NCBI RefSeq assembly: GCF_010093595.1 | Contig: NW_022985447.1 | Location: 1-38,062, forward strand | Origin: Mytilinidion resinicola | Lineage: Eukaryota > Ascomycota > Dothideomycetes > Mytilinidiales > Mytilinidiaceae | Direction: 5' to 3' | DNA length: 38,062 nucleotides | In this document: positions 18,692 to 29,558 of the stretch, in pieces | Numbering within the stretch: the first letter of the stretch is position 1 | Layout of the letters: every line of letters begins with the position of its first letter | Notes under the pieces: generated by a model | What the model was told of the DNA's origin: nothing | Database searches by the model: none | The model's input: only the letters and a program-made list of their open reading frames with translations | Made by a program: the position numbers and the translations under genes

Positions 18692-19115
18692 GTTGTCCGA
18701 TGAGATTCGCCTTGATAAGTGAGATGGTGAGGAGAACTTTGCAACTGATTTAGAGGAGACGATCAAGAGTAGTATGAGGTTAACAATTGATATGGCCTGA
18801 TGAGCTGCTATGACGGTTCATATGTCTAGTATGTCTAGCTAGCAGTTAGGGTGCTTATATATCGAGGATCTAATCGCAGGAAGGACCGAGCTTTCCCCAG
18901 ACCACATGCAAGTAAGGTGAATGTTCCGCAGGGGCCATTCCTCTCGACATCGTTCATCCTCTGTATAATAATGGCCAGTGGGCTTGGTCACAACACGCGA
19001 AGCTTGCAATGCATAGTAATAGTGCTTATCCATCATCTATAATCCTCCCCACGCCATAGTATCTCCGGGGCTATCACCAAACCTCCGATCCTCGAACCAC
19101 AGCACCTCCGCAACC
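18692..19115. promoter_or_regulatory. Divergent promoter region of the Dabb gene and dsc3
   Basis: 424 bases between two start codons facing away from each other. It contains a short direct repeat TATGTCTAG/TATGTCTAGC (18819-18840). No recognised operator. Confidence 0.4.
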
Positions 19116-20069
19116 ATGACCACCCCCCTCCCCGACCAAATCCTCTACCTGATAATCCGCTTCACGGCCTCTATACCCGACCTCCCGCTCAGCATCTCCT
19201 CGCCACGAACTCTCACAACCCTCTCCCTCAAGCGCCTCATCCGCACCCATCTCCCACCCGCTCACGCCTCCAGCCGCCTCCGCCTCATCTACACCGGCAA
19301 GGTCCTCGCAGACACCGCGCCCTTATCCCTCTCCCTCCGCCTCCCTCCACCACCTCCTCCCCGCTCTACTGTCTACAATGACTCCAGCCAAGGCAAAGGC
19401 AAGGGCAAAGAGCCCGTCCGCGACCTCCCCGAGCCCCCGGACAACTCACCACGACTCTACATCCACTGCTCCCTCGGCGACGCCCTCTCGCCCGCCGACC
19501 TCGCCGCCGAAGCCTCTTCCGCCCTGACATCTGAGACCTCACTCGCGAAACAGCTGTCTAAAACTACAAAACATGGCGCGACAGGCAGTACGAGCAGCGC
19601 GACGGGTGGACGAAGGGACAGCGCTGCCACAACGGCCGCACCGCAAGGCTTTGATAGACTACTATCAGCCGGTTTCACGTCTACGGAGATCGCGAGCTTG
19701 CGTAGCCAGTTTCTTACGAATATCTCGTTCACACATACCCCGGATAACATGCCCTCGGGCGCGGCGTTGCGCGCGCTGGAGGATAGGTGGCTAGACTCGA
19801 GTGCGCATGAGGCGCCGGCGGGCGACACGACTGCGGCGACGGCGACGGCGACGACGGAGGGAGAGACGGGGTGGGGAGCTGGGTTTGGAGTCGACGATGG
19901 GGGACTGGATGATATGCTGTTTGGGTATTTGACGGGGTTCTTTTGGCCGCTGGCGGCTGGGGTTTGGGGGATGCGGGAGGAGGGGGTGTGGACGAGGAGG
20001 CGGCAGGTTGCGGTTGTGATGGGGGTCGTGTTGAATTGTGCGTTTGGGTTTTTGAGGTGGAGTTCATAG
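19116..20069 (+). CDS. dsc3: DSC E3 ubiquitin ligase complex subunit 3 (Golgi membrane)
   Basis: A single exon of 317 residues. The N-terminal half is a ubiquitin-like domain (LSLKRLIRTHLPPAHASSRL, RLIYTGKVLADTAPL; DUF2407 type) with a Pro-rich insert and the strand RLYIHCSLGDALSP. A Ser/Thr/Ala-rich linker follows, then the conserved second domain GFDRLLSAGFTSTEIASLRSQF ... ALEDRWLD. Two C-terminal membrane helices follow (DDMLFGYLTGFFWPLAAGVW and VAVVMGVVLNCAFGFLRW). This order is diagnostic for Dsc3 of the Golgi DSC ligase, which in Aspergillus and fission yeast activates SREBP under low oxygen or sterol shortage. The linker carries a repetitive Ala/Thr (ACGGCG) stretch. The start is set by good coding sequence immediately downstream. 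Confidence 0.9.
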   Translation: MTTPLPDQILYLIIRFTASIPDLPLSISSPRTLTTLSLKRLIRTHLPPAHASSRLRLIYTGKVLADTAPLSLSLRLPPPPPPRSTVYNDSSQGKGKGKEPVRDLPEPPDNSPRLYIHCSLGDALSPADLAAEASSALTSETSLAKQLSKTTKHGATGSTSSATGGRRDSAATTAAPQGFDRLLSAGFTSTEIASLRSQFLTNISFTHTPDNMPSGAALRALEDRWLDSSAHEAPAGDTTAATATATTEGETGWGAGFGVDDGGLDDMLFGYLTGFFWPLAAGVWGMREEGVWTRRRQVAVVMGVVLNCAFGFLRWSS

Positions 20070-20553
20070 GGGGAGTGGTGTAATATGGAGTTGGAGTTTG
20101 GTGAGGGTAGAGACGATGCAGGACCTGAAAATTGAAATATCTTCACTCATAGCATCTCTCAACGACATGTATTATATCAAACCAGATGTCGGTGCGGTTC
20201 GATTCGTTACTTTTGTTAACATTACTAACGACAAGGTGCATACGCTATGTAAGTACGCGGTGGACTCACACGGTGGGCTCATAACCACGCGGCGTCTACC
20301 AATCTTAGGTCTACGCGGTTCGAATCGATACTTTTGTTCACATTTTTCCAGGCGAGGTGGACAGTCTGTGTGGACATGTCGTGAGATTACCTAGCCATAG
20401 AAACGATTCATTCCGCACCTGAAAACGTATCACAGGCTGCTCACAAGCACCCAAACCCAGTTTCACCTATGTATATCTATGTTTCTATATTTTCCTTTGT
20501 CCATTTCTATCATCGTCCATTTCTATCTTCCCCATCCCATCTCATCCCCTCCC
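20070..20553. other. Convergent intergenic region with a tRNA-like repeat
   Basis: 484 bases between the 3' ends of dsc3 and the MFS gene. It contains two 29-base direct repeats (20195-20223 and 20316-20344; 26 of 29 match), each starting CGGTTCGA like a pol III B-box. Between them, GGGCTCATAACC (20275-20286) is like a tRNA-Met anticodon arm. No complete cloverleaf forms. Confidence 0.45.
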
Positions 20554-22564
20554 TCAAAGCTCCACAGGCCACCTCCTCCTCACTCTCCCCCCATACCTAA
20601 AAAACACCCACGGAATCGGCGTCATCACCAGCGTCAAAAACCCCAGCACACTATTCCCCCACCCCAGCCCCAACTTATCATACAGCGGCGGCCCCGCCAG
20701 CGGCAAAAAAGCCCCAAAGGCACTCCGAAAGCACACCAGCGCCGCCACCGCGCTCGCCGACGTGGTCAAGAACGCATCAACCATGTACGTCTGACACGGT
20801 AGGAAGATACCGAGCAGTCCGAAACCGAAGGGGATGAAGGCGAGACAGGGTAGTATCCAGTGCGTTCGGTATTCGGCGCACCAACCGTAGATGAAGAGCC
20901 CGATGGGCATGAAGATGGCGTAGTAAGTTACGGAGGAGAGGCGCATTTCGGGCTCGAAGATGCCGTTGTTGGCGGCGCGGAGGCGGAGGACGGTGCGGTC
21001 GTTTGTGCGCATTATTGTGGCGATATTGATCTGAGGGGGTTTGTTAGTGGGGAGGAAAAGGAATTGGGGAAAGGGGGAGGTCTTACAAACATGCCGACGC
21101 CGACTGTAAGAGTGTTAGCGGATGAAAGATAAGTTATACAGAATCAAGATTTGAAGGGATGCTTACGTCCTAAGTAGGCTAGCCCGGTCATTTGGATGGA
21201 CCAGCCGTATTTTTCTTCGAAGACTATGGGAATGGTGGTGAAGAGTAGATCTACAAGATACTCAGTTTAAGGTCTCCCTGTTTCGAAGGGGAATGGGTAC
21301 TCACATAGAGTCCCGTAACAGACTGCAACGTAAAAGCTGATGAGAAAGACGATTGGGGATCTGGTGAGGAACTGAGGATCACATTTTAGCTTGCATCTCC
21401 TGAAAGGTTACAGGAAATTGATCACCTTCATCGGTCGAACTATACTCTTCGCCAGCAATTCCCGACTGGTCATCCTGATCTCGAGTTGCGAATGCAGGTC
21501 ATCTCTTCCAAGCTCTTTTCTTAGCCGGTCCGTCTTCCGTTGCAAGATCGTCGCGTGATTGGACTCGTCCATGAAGAAAACCATGAGCAGATTGAACGGA
21601 CCACTGGCCATGACCAAGATCCAGTATGCCTTCAATCAAATCAGCAAAGATACCGGTTGGCCATAGAGAGTGCTCGCATACCCATCGCCAGCCCAATTGC
21701 TCCGAGATAAACCCTCCTGCAATAGGTCCAACTGTAATCCATTAGCTTCAAATTGCCAAACTCTCATCTCGAGCCTAACTCACCAATCGGCGCCAAAGTC
21801 GGCGTCCCAATCACAATCGCACTCGCCATCGCTCTCTTATGGTACGGAAAGCAATCCCCCACAACCGCCGGCACAATCGTCATGACTGCCGACCCACCAA
21901 TTCCCGCTAGCAATCTCATGATAATCAAACTCGGCATGTTAGGTGCAAAGCTGCAGCCGAGCATGAAGGCGGTAAAGAAGGTACTGGAGATATTCACGAC
22001 GATGACACGGCCGTACATCTCAGACAGGGGAGCGAGGAAGAGGGGGCCGATGGCGTAGCCGAGTACGAAGATGGAAATCATGAGGGATCCGATGGTGTTA
22101 GAGGTTACATTGAATTCTTTGAGAGTGAGAGAGGTGCCGGGGGCGCAGATGGAGGAGGACATTGGGCTGGAGGAGTATGACTTTTAGCAAGATTCTAGAT
22201 ATAGTAAGCTCGAGTGTATTTACCTCAGTGTCGACATGACGGCTACGAGGCCCATTAGGCGCCATCTTCTGCCCCAACTCCAATTTCTGCAATCTTTTGG
22301 TTAGGTTGGAATATTTACGTAAAGCATTCGAGCCTCATACAAAGGATTCGTCAGGTCATTCTCGTCGTCCCATCCCACTAGCCCCTTGTCTAGGTCCATA
22401 TATAGCCCTCTACCTTCTTCCCCGGTCGTTACAGCCTCTTGCGCTGCCGCAGTCTTGTAGTCGTCCGCATCTCCCACTCCCACAGCTACACCGTCTTTAT
22501 CGATATGCCCCAGCGGCACACTCTTCTCTGAATCATACTCGGGCGCAAGCTTGTGATCTGACAT
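20554..22564 (-). CDS. Major facilitator superfamily drug/H+ antiporter (DHA1 type, 12 TM)
   Basis: Nine exons, all in phase: 22341-22564, 22224-22286, 21784-22166, 21682-21731, 21426-21629, 21305-21371, 21167-21250, 21087-21103 (17 bp micro-exon) and 20554-21030. Introns are 52-63 bp. The product is 522 residues. A hydrophilic N-terminus ends in WDDENDLTNPLNWSWGRRWR, the standard fungal DHA1 entry. Then come motif A (PLFLAPLSEMYGR), FAPNMPSLIIMRLLAGIGGS, the antiporter motif C region (TPTLAPIGPIAGGFISEQLGW around a splice junction) and the central-loop segment IVRPMKFLTRSPIVFL. Later landmarks are EEKYGWSIQMTGLAYLGLGVG and LPCQTYMVDAF. Such pumps export drugs, toxins or polyamines at the plasma membrane; the substrate is unknown. 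The gene appears intact. Confidence 0.88.
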
Positions 22565-23383
22565 TACGAGAATATAAACACAAGAAGTGCGAACACAGCT
22601 GCGTAGATAGCATAAGTAACACCAAAGTTACAAAAAAAGCCACGGAATCTTGAAAACGGTAAGAGAGGATCCAACCGCGGGGAGCGGTAAGTACTAAGAT
22701 GTTTTGACAACGCGGATCTGCGGCTCTTAGCGTCGGCGTCATGGGGTTGGTTAGCTCTTGTCGTTGCTTCCCCAGAAAATTAGATGTTGTGCGCTTTGCG
22801 GGGATGGGAGGGTCGTTGGGCATGGGCCTTATTCGGATATCAAAATCCGGTTACCCGGATGCGGCTAAGCAGGGGATTTAAGCACGACGGACGCTAATGT
22901 GTGGGGACTCTTGGTATATGGTGGCTTGTGTTGGGTGCCGTATACCCGGGGAAGGGATCGGAGGATTTTGGCAAGGAGATATTCGGTAGAGATCAGAAGT
23001 TCTGTTGTAAAAATTATACCATAAACGTAGAATATTCATATTTCAGGTGATGACAAGTTTCTAACTTCCATCGTAGCTCCAAGAAGGACTATAAGAAGAT
23101 CGTTTGCACCATAAACATGCAGTTGATAACAAAGCAAGGAAATAGGAGCATCCCAATTAGTAAATCCAGGAGCTTACCAGCTCATTTACCATTGTAATCG
23201 TGGACCGGCCATACGCCCGTTACAAAAGCTATCTCTATATGGAGAATTTGATAAAAAAGAAACGGATATAGGGCTATGATAAACACTAACTCTAAACTGG
23301 CAAGATCGGCTCAGAAGGTTGACCAAAGGGGATCAACTCGAACCGTGAGAATGCAAACCACCTAGATGTGCAAGTGTCTTTAC
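22565..23383. promoter_or_regulatory. Intergenic region, MFS promoter and RBR 3' flank
   Basis: 819 bases. The MFS promoter should be in the left part, and the right part is downstream of the RBR gene. No gene, repeat or known operator was recognised. Confidence 0.4.
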
Positions 23384-25084
23384 CTATTGTGGGCCCTGAG
23401 CCGTATTACCTACGTTGGTCGTGCCAGAGAAGCTCTGGCTACCGTACAATGCGGTGGATCCTTGTCCGACGTTTCCTTGATGAGTCGAGGTCCCATCAAC
23501 ATCACCCTCCTGGTGAATATCTTGTCCCTCACCTATCACCACAAGCTCCTTGATCTCGGCGCTCTCTTCGAAGCTGTCTCCTTGGTCAATGTCCATCATC
23601 TTCGGACTCGGCGGCAAGTCATCGCTACTGGCATTCGCGAATGCTTGGGCGAGCTGTTCCCTAGCTGTCAGATTAAGGAACCCCTCATCACTCGACGGCG
23701 TGCCATGATGCGGGTCCTCGTCGTCGCCAAAGTCCTGAAGCATGCGGTCGTCCTCGCCTTCGTTCGAGCCGTTATGGCTTGGAGATTGAGGCTCGCCGGC
23801 CAAGTTACGTGCCTCGGTGGGATTGCCGCCGAGGTCTTCTTCCGTAGGGACACCATTGTCCTCTTCCCCGTCACTTTCCCCCTCGTTCTCTTCGTTCTCT
23901 GTGACAGCCTCGCCAGTTGGCTCTTGTCCCTCATTTTCATCGCCATCACCTTCCTCAGAGCTCACGGAGCTCTCCGTCCCCTCCTCTTCTTCTTGTTCTG
24001 CCTCAAAGTTACCAAGCTCAATGTTCCGAGCATCCATCGCCATCCTATGCTCTTCCAGCATATCAGCGGGCATTCTTGGAAGTCCATCTGCATTGAGGCC
24101 CTCAGCATTAAATCCGTTCACGTCAAAGCCAGCGTCATCCCAGCCATCTCGATTGAAGCCGTTGCGGTCCCTACCATCCTCGTCAAATCCCTCTCGGTCG
24201 AAGCCCTCATCGTCGAAACCGGTGTCTCCGAAGCGATCGTGTTCTTGTTGCCCTTGACGAGTGAAGCCGTTGCGATTCAGACCGGTGTCTTTATGAAATC
24301 CGTCCTGATTGTATCCATCGTCATCATATTGAGGATGACCGTAGGAGGGGCATCCATGATAACCTTCCCAATCCTCGCCACAGATGTAGCAGAATTCGCG
24401 GCCACACTTGCAGCTGTTCTCTGGTTAGTTTAGATCTATGAAGTACGGAATAGCGAGCAAATACTACTTACGTAATATGGTTGCAGGCCTCTGACAACTC
24501 GATGACATATTTGCAAGTACATCGTTGGTACTTGTGCTCTTTGACCGCCTCCTGGAATTTGACTTCGGCATCCGAAATCGCGCACGTATGAGGTCCTTCA
24601 TAATCGATTAGCGTCATGCACTTGATGCACGTGAGTGCATTGCACGCATCGCAAAGCGCCGAGTCGGCCGGATCTTGCTTGTAGCTATCTGGGTGGATGA
24701 AATGGCCGCATGTCTTGTTGCCGCAATAAGTGCGTGACCTAACGCTACTAATTAGCAAAGGCTCTAGGAACGAGAAGGACGTGGGCGAAGGTTTTGTTCT
24801 GCACTATACTGGTGTACCACTCACCGAGATTGAATGCTATACTCCCGCTCCTTCACCCTGTAATCAAACGCGAGCTCAAATGGTAGGTAGTCCTCGAAAT
24901 CGTCGATCAACAGAACGGAGAATTGCGCGTCACAGCACCGCGGGTGGTACTTAGACTCGTCGCGAATCGCAAGGTCGAAAACTTGTTCAAGACACACATC
25001 GCACATCCAGTGCTCGCCGCAGCTGGTCTTTCGGAGTGGCGCATCCTCCTTTTCGTCGTCGCCGCATACTACGCAAGCAGCCAT
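23384..25084 (-). CDS. RING-between-RING (RBR) E3 ubiquitin ligase with Gly/Asp pentad array
   Basis: Exons 24825-25084, 24472-24738 and 23384-24413; introns 86 and 58 bp; 518 residues. RING1: residues 4-50, CVVCGDDEKEDAPLRKTSCG and MCDVCLEQV. IBR: about 93-145, YCGNKTCGHFIH, CDACNALTCIKC, HTC. RING2: about 160-190, RCTCKYVIELSEACNHITC then KCGREFCYICG. RBR ligases pass ubiquitin through a RING2 cysteine, here the Cys of EACNHITC by homology. The first RING2 ligand pair is spaced C-x-C instead of C-x2-C. The correct third exon begins at CTGCAAG (24413), since only this acceptor keeps RING2 in frame. Residues 241-285 are nine uninterrupted pentads, G-[FWLR]-[DN]-x-[DENA], then an acidic low-complexity tail rich in Glu, Asp, Asn and Ser. 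Substrate unknown. Confidence 0.85.
24086..24220 (-). repeat. Pentapeptide-coding repeat inside the RBR gene, 15 bp x 9
   Basis: Nine 15-base units encoding GFDDE, GFDRE, GFDED, GRDRN, GFNRD, GWDDA, GFDVN, GFNAE and GLNAD. Looser related units extend towards RING2 (GYNQD, GFHKD, LNRNGF). The DNA units differ at many third positions, so the repeat is old and kept at protein level. Confidence 0.85.
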
Positions 25085-26287
25085 CCTAGTGTGTTCCTTA
25101 AGTATCTAGATGGAGGATGATTATGGGTGGGATGAGTGGTTGAGAGGTTGGTCTGGTGGAGGTGGAAGTGGGTTCGAAGGTGCGCGAAGGGAGACTTTAT
25201 AGGCGACGGGCGTAAGGTGCGCGGTGAACGACAGTCACGTGCGAGGTTCCCTATGTTGAACGGAAACCGGGATCTGTTGATGACGAGTGACCACCAACTT
25301 GAAGGTCGAGATCTCTCAAGAAGTAACTACTTCACTTCATGCGAGAATCCTTACGCTGCACAACTCGAGTATCAGGGAACAATGAAATCTCCACGGAGGG
25401 GATGCGTTAGGCTGGGAGTGAATACAGATAGAAATAGATTGGGACTAATATTCACCAGTCCGGACAAAACGACCGGAACTCAGGAACACGCGATGGAGGG
25501 AGTACGAAAATAAAGCCCTAGAGTCAACGGGACAGGAGCGAATATAAGGTGGAACAGACGCGGCTGAGTTCGTGGGTGCTGATACCTAGATATAGGCAGC
25601 ACTGCAGCCTCCCGAGTCATAGCCCACCGAAACGCGTCCCAATAAGCTTAAGCGGATTAGATTTGCTTATGCCATTGGCGTTTCCAGGTACTACAGATAT
25701 GGTCCAAGAGCTCGAATGCCTTTGGTTAGTGGTTTACTTTAAGCCTTGGTGTTGAGATGATACTGAGGACGATCCCCTGAGGTCCGAGCCGGACCCCACA
25801 TTTTATGTGACTAAACACATCACGTGTTACATCCTCTACGAGTGCTCGAAATAATTCTCATACGCTCTGGCTCTGAAGAGGAGAATAAGTAAGGAGGTCC
25901 AGATGAAATCCTTGAAATTAGAATGTTGGTTATACGGGCTTCAACGAATAGAACTAGGTCTGTTCAGATGACGCCTGTTCCTGGTCCATTCTGATAGAAT
26001 ACATTCTGATCCTCATTTTCCTTTTTTCCTTTTCCTCTAGGGTTGGCAGATGCCTTCGAGAAGCTAGATCGCGTACAGCTTGCTGCCACTGACTCTGCAT
26101 TCATGATTGCAATGATGGATTCTACGAAAGTAGCGTCCCTTGATGTGTCCTTCGCCTGCTGTGCCGTATGCCCAAACGACCTGCAGTGATGCTACCTAAC
26201 TTTAACATGAACATTGAGTCCTATCCGTGTGATGATACTAGGCCTTGCGTACCTTAGATAATCGAAAAATGAGTGTTCCGAATAATT
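25085..26287. other. Gene-free stretch of 1.2 kb
   Basis: Upstream of the RBR gene and downstream of the hypothetical-family pseudogene. Short open frames at 25136-25513 and 25549-25755 (plus) have no domain-like content. A CACGTG site occurs near 25822. No repeat or RNA gene seen. Confidence 0.45.
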
Positions 26288-27395
26288 CTACTTATATGCT
26301 ATCACGCTAGAACAATTGCCAAACAAGATGTGCGACTCCACAGGAGACCATTCCGTCCTATTTCTACGGCCTTCTTCTCTTTCTATGTTCCGATCACCGC
26401 ACTTCCAGGTGAATTCTGATCCAGCGTTGAGCACGCAGCCAACTCTAGCGCTCTCAATTGGTCCCGCTGATACCCTGTCAAGGATCATATCCTGCAGCTC
26501 AACAGGGAGTCTGTGAATAGGAGTCATAAAAGCACTGGCCTGGATAGCTTCGAGAAGGAGCTCGATAGCTTCATAGGATGGAGGATGCGTATCATCAAGA
26601 AGACGCTCGCATTTGGTGTATCTTCTAGACTCTTTATTGATCCTATATAGAATCGTCTCCTGCACTGAGAGTATGAGGTAAGTGAAAGTTTTGGGGAATG
26701 TTTCGCATAAGTTGTGGTCTAGGGTCGTTAAAACCCTTTTTCCGAAGTCCTTTTGAATGAGCGTGATAGCGTGTGGAATATGCTGGCAGATAACAATAGA
26801 TGCCCCGCCAATTCTGACAATACTCCCACTGAATGGTCCCCACTCTGGAAGATTATTCATCCAGACCAGGAAACCGCCAATGCCCCGACGTGACAGCGTT
26901 ACTTCTTCGACTTCAAAGTCCAGAGTAACAATCCTGATGATTGCACATGCAAGCCTTCGAAATGTTGAGTTGTTGTACCGACCGCAGAGGATGTGCCTCC
27001 ACTGGAACGCAAGGTCGGCGAGCACTCTGCCAACGAAAGCTTTATGCCGCTCTAGACACTGCAAGTCTAAGTCTTTGCGTCTCATTTTCCAGTAGGGTGG
27101 TGGGAAGATTGACTGCAAGGTATGTCCGGGGGTGGCCGGAGGTTCGTAATGCTCAAAATCTGAAATGGTTATGGAACGCTGACGACGAAGGCTGAGAGGA
27201 ATAGAACGTGTCGAATCGCAAAATATCGCCTTCAAGGTCAAGAGTCCAGACTGCTTGAACATGAACGCGGCGGCGGTCGAGAAAGGGATTCACGACGTCG
27301 TCCTGATGATGCCACTCCCCAGAGAGTTGCGAATATAGAACATCAAAGGTGGAATATAAGTTCATGAGCACTTGTTTTGTGAAAATCTCACCCAC
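26288..27395 (-). pseudogene. Member of a fungal hypothetical-protein family, split by a frameshift
   Basis: Two overlapping minus-strand frames belong to one protein. The upstream frame (from 27395) reads RRRVHVQAVWTLDLEGDILRFDTF. The downstream frame takes over within about 27197-27203 with IPLSLRRQRSITISDFEHYEPP and continues to 26288. Later landmarks: FQWRHILCGRYNNSTFRRLA, IIRIVTLDFEVEEV, GGFLVWMNNLPEWGPFSG, VICQHIPHAITLI, LPVELQDMILDRVSAGPIES and the C-terminus EEGRRNRTEWSPVESHI. From memory this matches an uncharacterised multicopy family of Aspergillus-like fungi in which both segments are one chain. No function is known. The LPVELQDMIL segment resembles an F-box start. The break could be a true pseudogene or an assembly error; a short intron is less likely because the overlap is only a base or two. 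Confidence 0.6.
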
Positions 27396-27831
27396 CTCTT
27401 GCTACACTTACGAGCTTGCTTGAATATAATCGTACCATGCCGTCGTCTTCAGTAGAACCACGCGTAATAAAGTAGACGGTCCCTGGTAACAAGTAAGGAT
27501 CAGGCTAAAGCAAAACATTGTATCGAAGAAAATATACCCTGTAGGCTGATGTTGATATACGCTGTCATATTGAGACTTGGAACGCTGAATGTTGGAATGA
27601 TCAAACTTGGCAGGGGAATTGCGTTGACGGCGAGCGACAGTCAGAGGGAAATCGGATCAAGGCAAAGTGTGTGGCCAAAAGATGTTGTATTGATGATTGT
27701 GAGGAAACTAACTATTAAGTGGAACGAGGAGAAATAACTAACTAGTCATACGCAAGGTGCTGAGTAAGCCTGCTAGAGAGAAAACAACGAAAAATGTGGC
27801 GTAGTCGCTTCAAGCTACCTAGGTAGCCCAG
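27396..27831. other. Gene-free stretch before the TIR element
   Basis: 436 bases upstream of the hypothetical-family pseudogene. Nothing recognisable apart from a small palindrome CTACCTAGGTAG (27816-27827) just outside the TIR element. Confidence 0.4.
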
Positions 27832-28193
27832 CACGCGGGGTATGAAAAAGGTGGCACTCTACGTGTGCACATGTATGGCACTGCTTGGGGTGCTTCAATG
27901 CATTTTCAGAAATGTGAACAAGATAGAAACTCTTCACTCTAGGCTATGTGGAAACTTGTTGAAGCACTTTAAGCGTGGTTGATGAGTGTCAACAGAACGT
28001 GGTAGTCCACGAATCCGTAAAGTGTATATACACTATTAGTGTGCTTGTGTACGCTTGCTTAACACTGCTTGAGGTCCGCTGGTATGTTATTGTTATTCGT
28101 AGAATACTAGTTCTGGCATGTCTGATAGCTCACCGGGCCACCTTAGACGGTATTGAAATGCTTAAGTGTGCCACTTTTTTCCCGCCTCGCGTG
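27832..28193 (+). mobile_element. Non-autonomous TIR element (MITE-like), copy 1
   Basis: 362 bp. The left end CACGCGGGGTATGAAAAAGG continuing to TGGCAC (27832-27857) and the reverse complement of the right end (28168-28193) match at 21 of 26 positions. A direct copy lies at 29559-29966. Shared internal landmarks: TGGTTGATGAGTGTCAACAG, GTTATTGTTATTC, GGGCCACCT. Subterminal CACTGCTTGGGGTGCTTCAA and GTTGAAGCACTTTAAGC form an internal inverted pair. No coding capacity. No target-site duplication could be identified. Confidence 0.7.
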
Positions 28194-28364
28194 GACGGGT
28201 GAGCTGATGGCATTCATCGACGTAATCGAATTTGGGAGAAGACATTTTAATGGACATTTATCTCTTCATCCATCGCTGTCAAGTGACTCTGAGCCAACGC
28301 GGGTCTAGTGTCATTGGGATAGATGTTCACCAACCTTAGCAAGAACTAGAACTGGCTGACGTTG

Positions 28365-29418
28365 TTACCAGTGAATCGGTCGTTCATTTTGCCAGAAGAG
28401 GCCAGTGCGTTGCATGATATCTTCCAAAGCAAGCATCACAGCCGTTTGTGCACCCTCATCTGGCGTCTTAGCCCCTCTACCCTTCGTCATATCTGTCTGG
28501 ACCCATCCGGGACAGCAGGAGTTGATCAGCACCTTGCTTCCTTTCGCCTTCTCAGCGGCAGCGACAGCTCTTGTCATACTAATGACCCCGGATTTAGAGA
28601 CGGCATATGCAGCGCTAGGCCATCCTTGCTTCTTCTCATTTCCAGCCTCGACTGCTGATGCGAATGCTTCCATCAACTTTGTCACATCCGATACTGTCTT
28701 CGATGCCAGGAACTCGTCCCGAATTCCGTCTGAGTATTGGCTCAAGCGCCCAGACATACTGGCCAGATTTACTAGGCGTCCAGACTCCTTTAGTCGAGGA
28801 AGGAAAGTACTCGAGGCTTCGAGAGTGCCATAATAATTGCATCCGAGGGTTGTTTTGACGACGTTGGCATCTAAAGCGCAAGACGTTAGCAAGTTGTCAT
28901 CCCACACGGAACCCAATGTTAGAGCAAATCGGGAAGCACGTACCAAATCCTTGCATCGCTATTGCGGCGTTGTTGATAACAAAGTCAACCCCATCCCCAT
29001 GCGTGTTCTTCAGGTATTCTGCGAAGCTCGCGATACTCGTGGAGTGGGCAATGTCGAGGGCATGATACTTGATCTCTGCTAGTCCCCCATCTCTAGTGAG
29101 GGCTTTCGCCTGCTTGAGCTGGCTATCGTCTTGCAGGCGTCGCAACGCTTCTTGCCCCCTGCTGCTATCTCGTGCCGTGAGGTATATCAAGAGCGGCCCA
29201 TTGTTGAGAGGAGAGTTCGGATACTGTAGGGCAAGGTTTCGAACTATGGCTAATTAGACACGTGGACTTCCCATTCTGTACTTTGCTATAGTACCTATCG
29301 CGAATCCGATGCCCTACAACGGTAGATATGTAAGTTGTCGTTGTTGCGCAAGCGTCAGATCCATGCTTCTACGTACCTTGTTCGCGCCAGTCACGACACC
29401 TACCCGAGTGTACGACAT
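28365..29418 (-). CDS. Short-chain dehydrogenase, carbonyl-reductase-like (CBR1 type)
   Basis: Four exons: 29377-29418, 29295-29313, 28944-29243 and 28365-28870; introns 63, 51 and 73 bp; 288 residues. The cofactor motif TGANKGIG (residues 10-17) spans the first splice junction. YLTARD follows, then the NNAA motif, then the active site: NLASMSG near residue 157 and YAVSK near 208. The SDR end-piece CCPGWVQTDMTKGRGAKTPDEGA follows. The spacing between the Ser and the Tyr, with a long insert (RLSQYSDGIRDEF ... GWPSAAYAVSK), is that of monomeric NADPH carbonyl reductases, which reduce ketones and quinones in the cytosol. The gene looks fully intact. It is enclosed by two direct copies of the MITE-like element, 171 and 140 bases from its ends. 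Confidence 0.88.
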
Positions 29419-29558
29419 GATTCAGTGTGAAGATATGTGGCAATTGTTTGGAGAAGAAACGACATCTTTCATAGAGGGTTCACTAAACTAGATACGAAAC
29501 TGTCCATGATGAATCATCAGTGGAACAAACCTTGATGGAATGGCCCGCCACCTCACCG

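Noticed and set aside
20255..20330. tRNA-Met gene suggested by GGGCTCATAACC and GGTTCGAATC
   Set aside because: T-stem and acceptor stem do not pair and the anticodon stem has a mismatch; kept only as a tRNA-like relic.
23366..24433. 355-codon open frame on the plus strand
   Set aside because: Antisense shadow of RBR exon 3, whose acidic low-complexity sequence is poor in stops on the other strand; no domain content.
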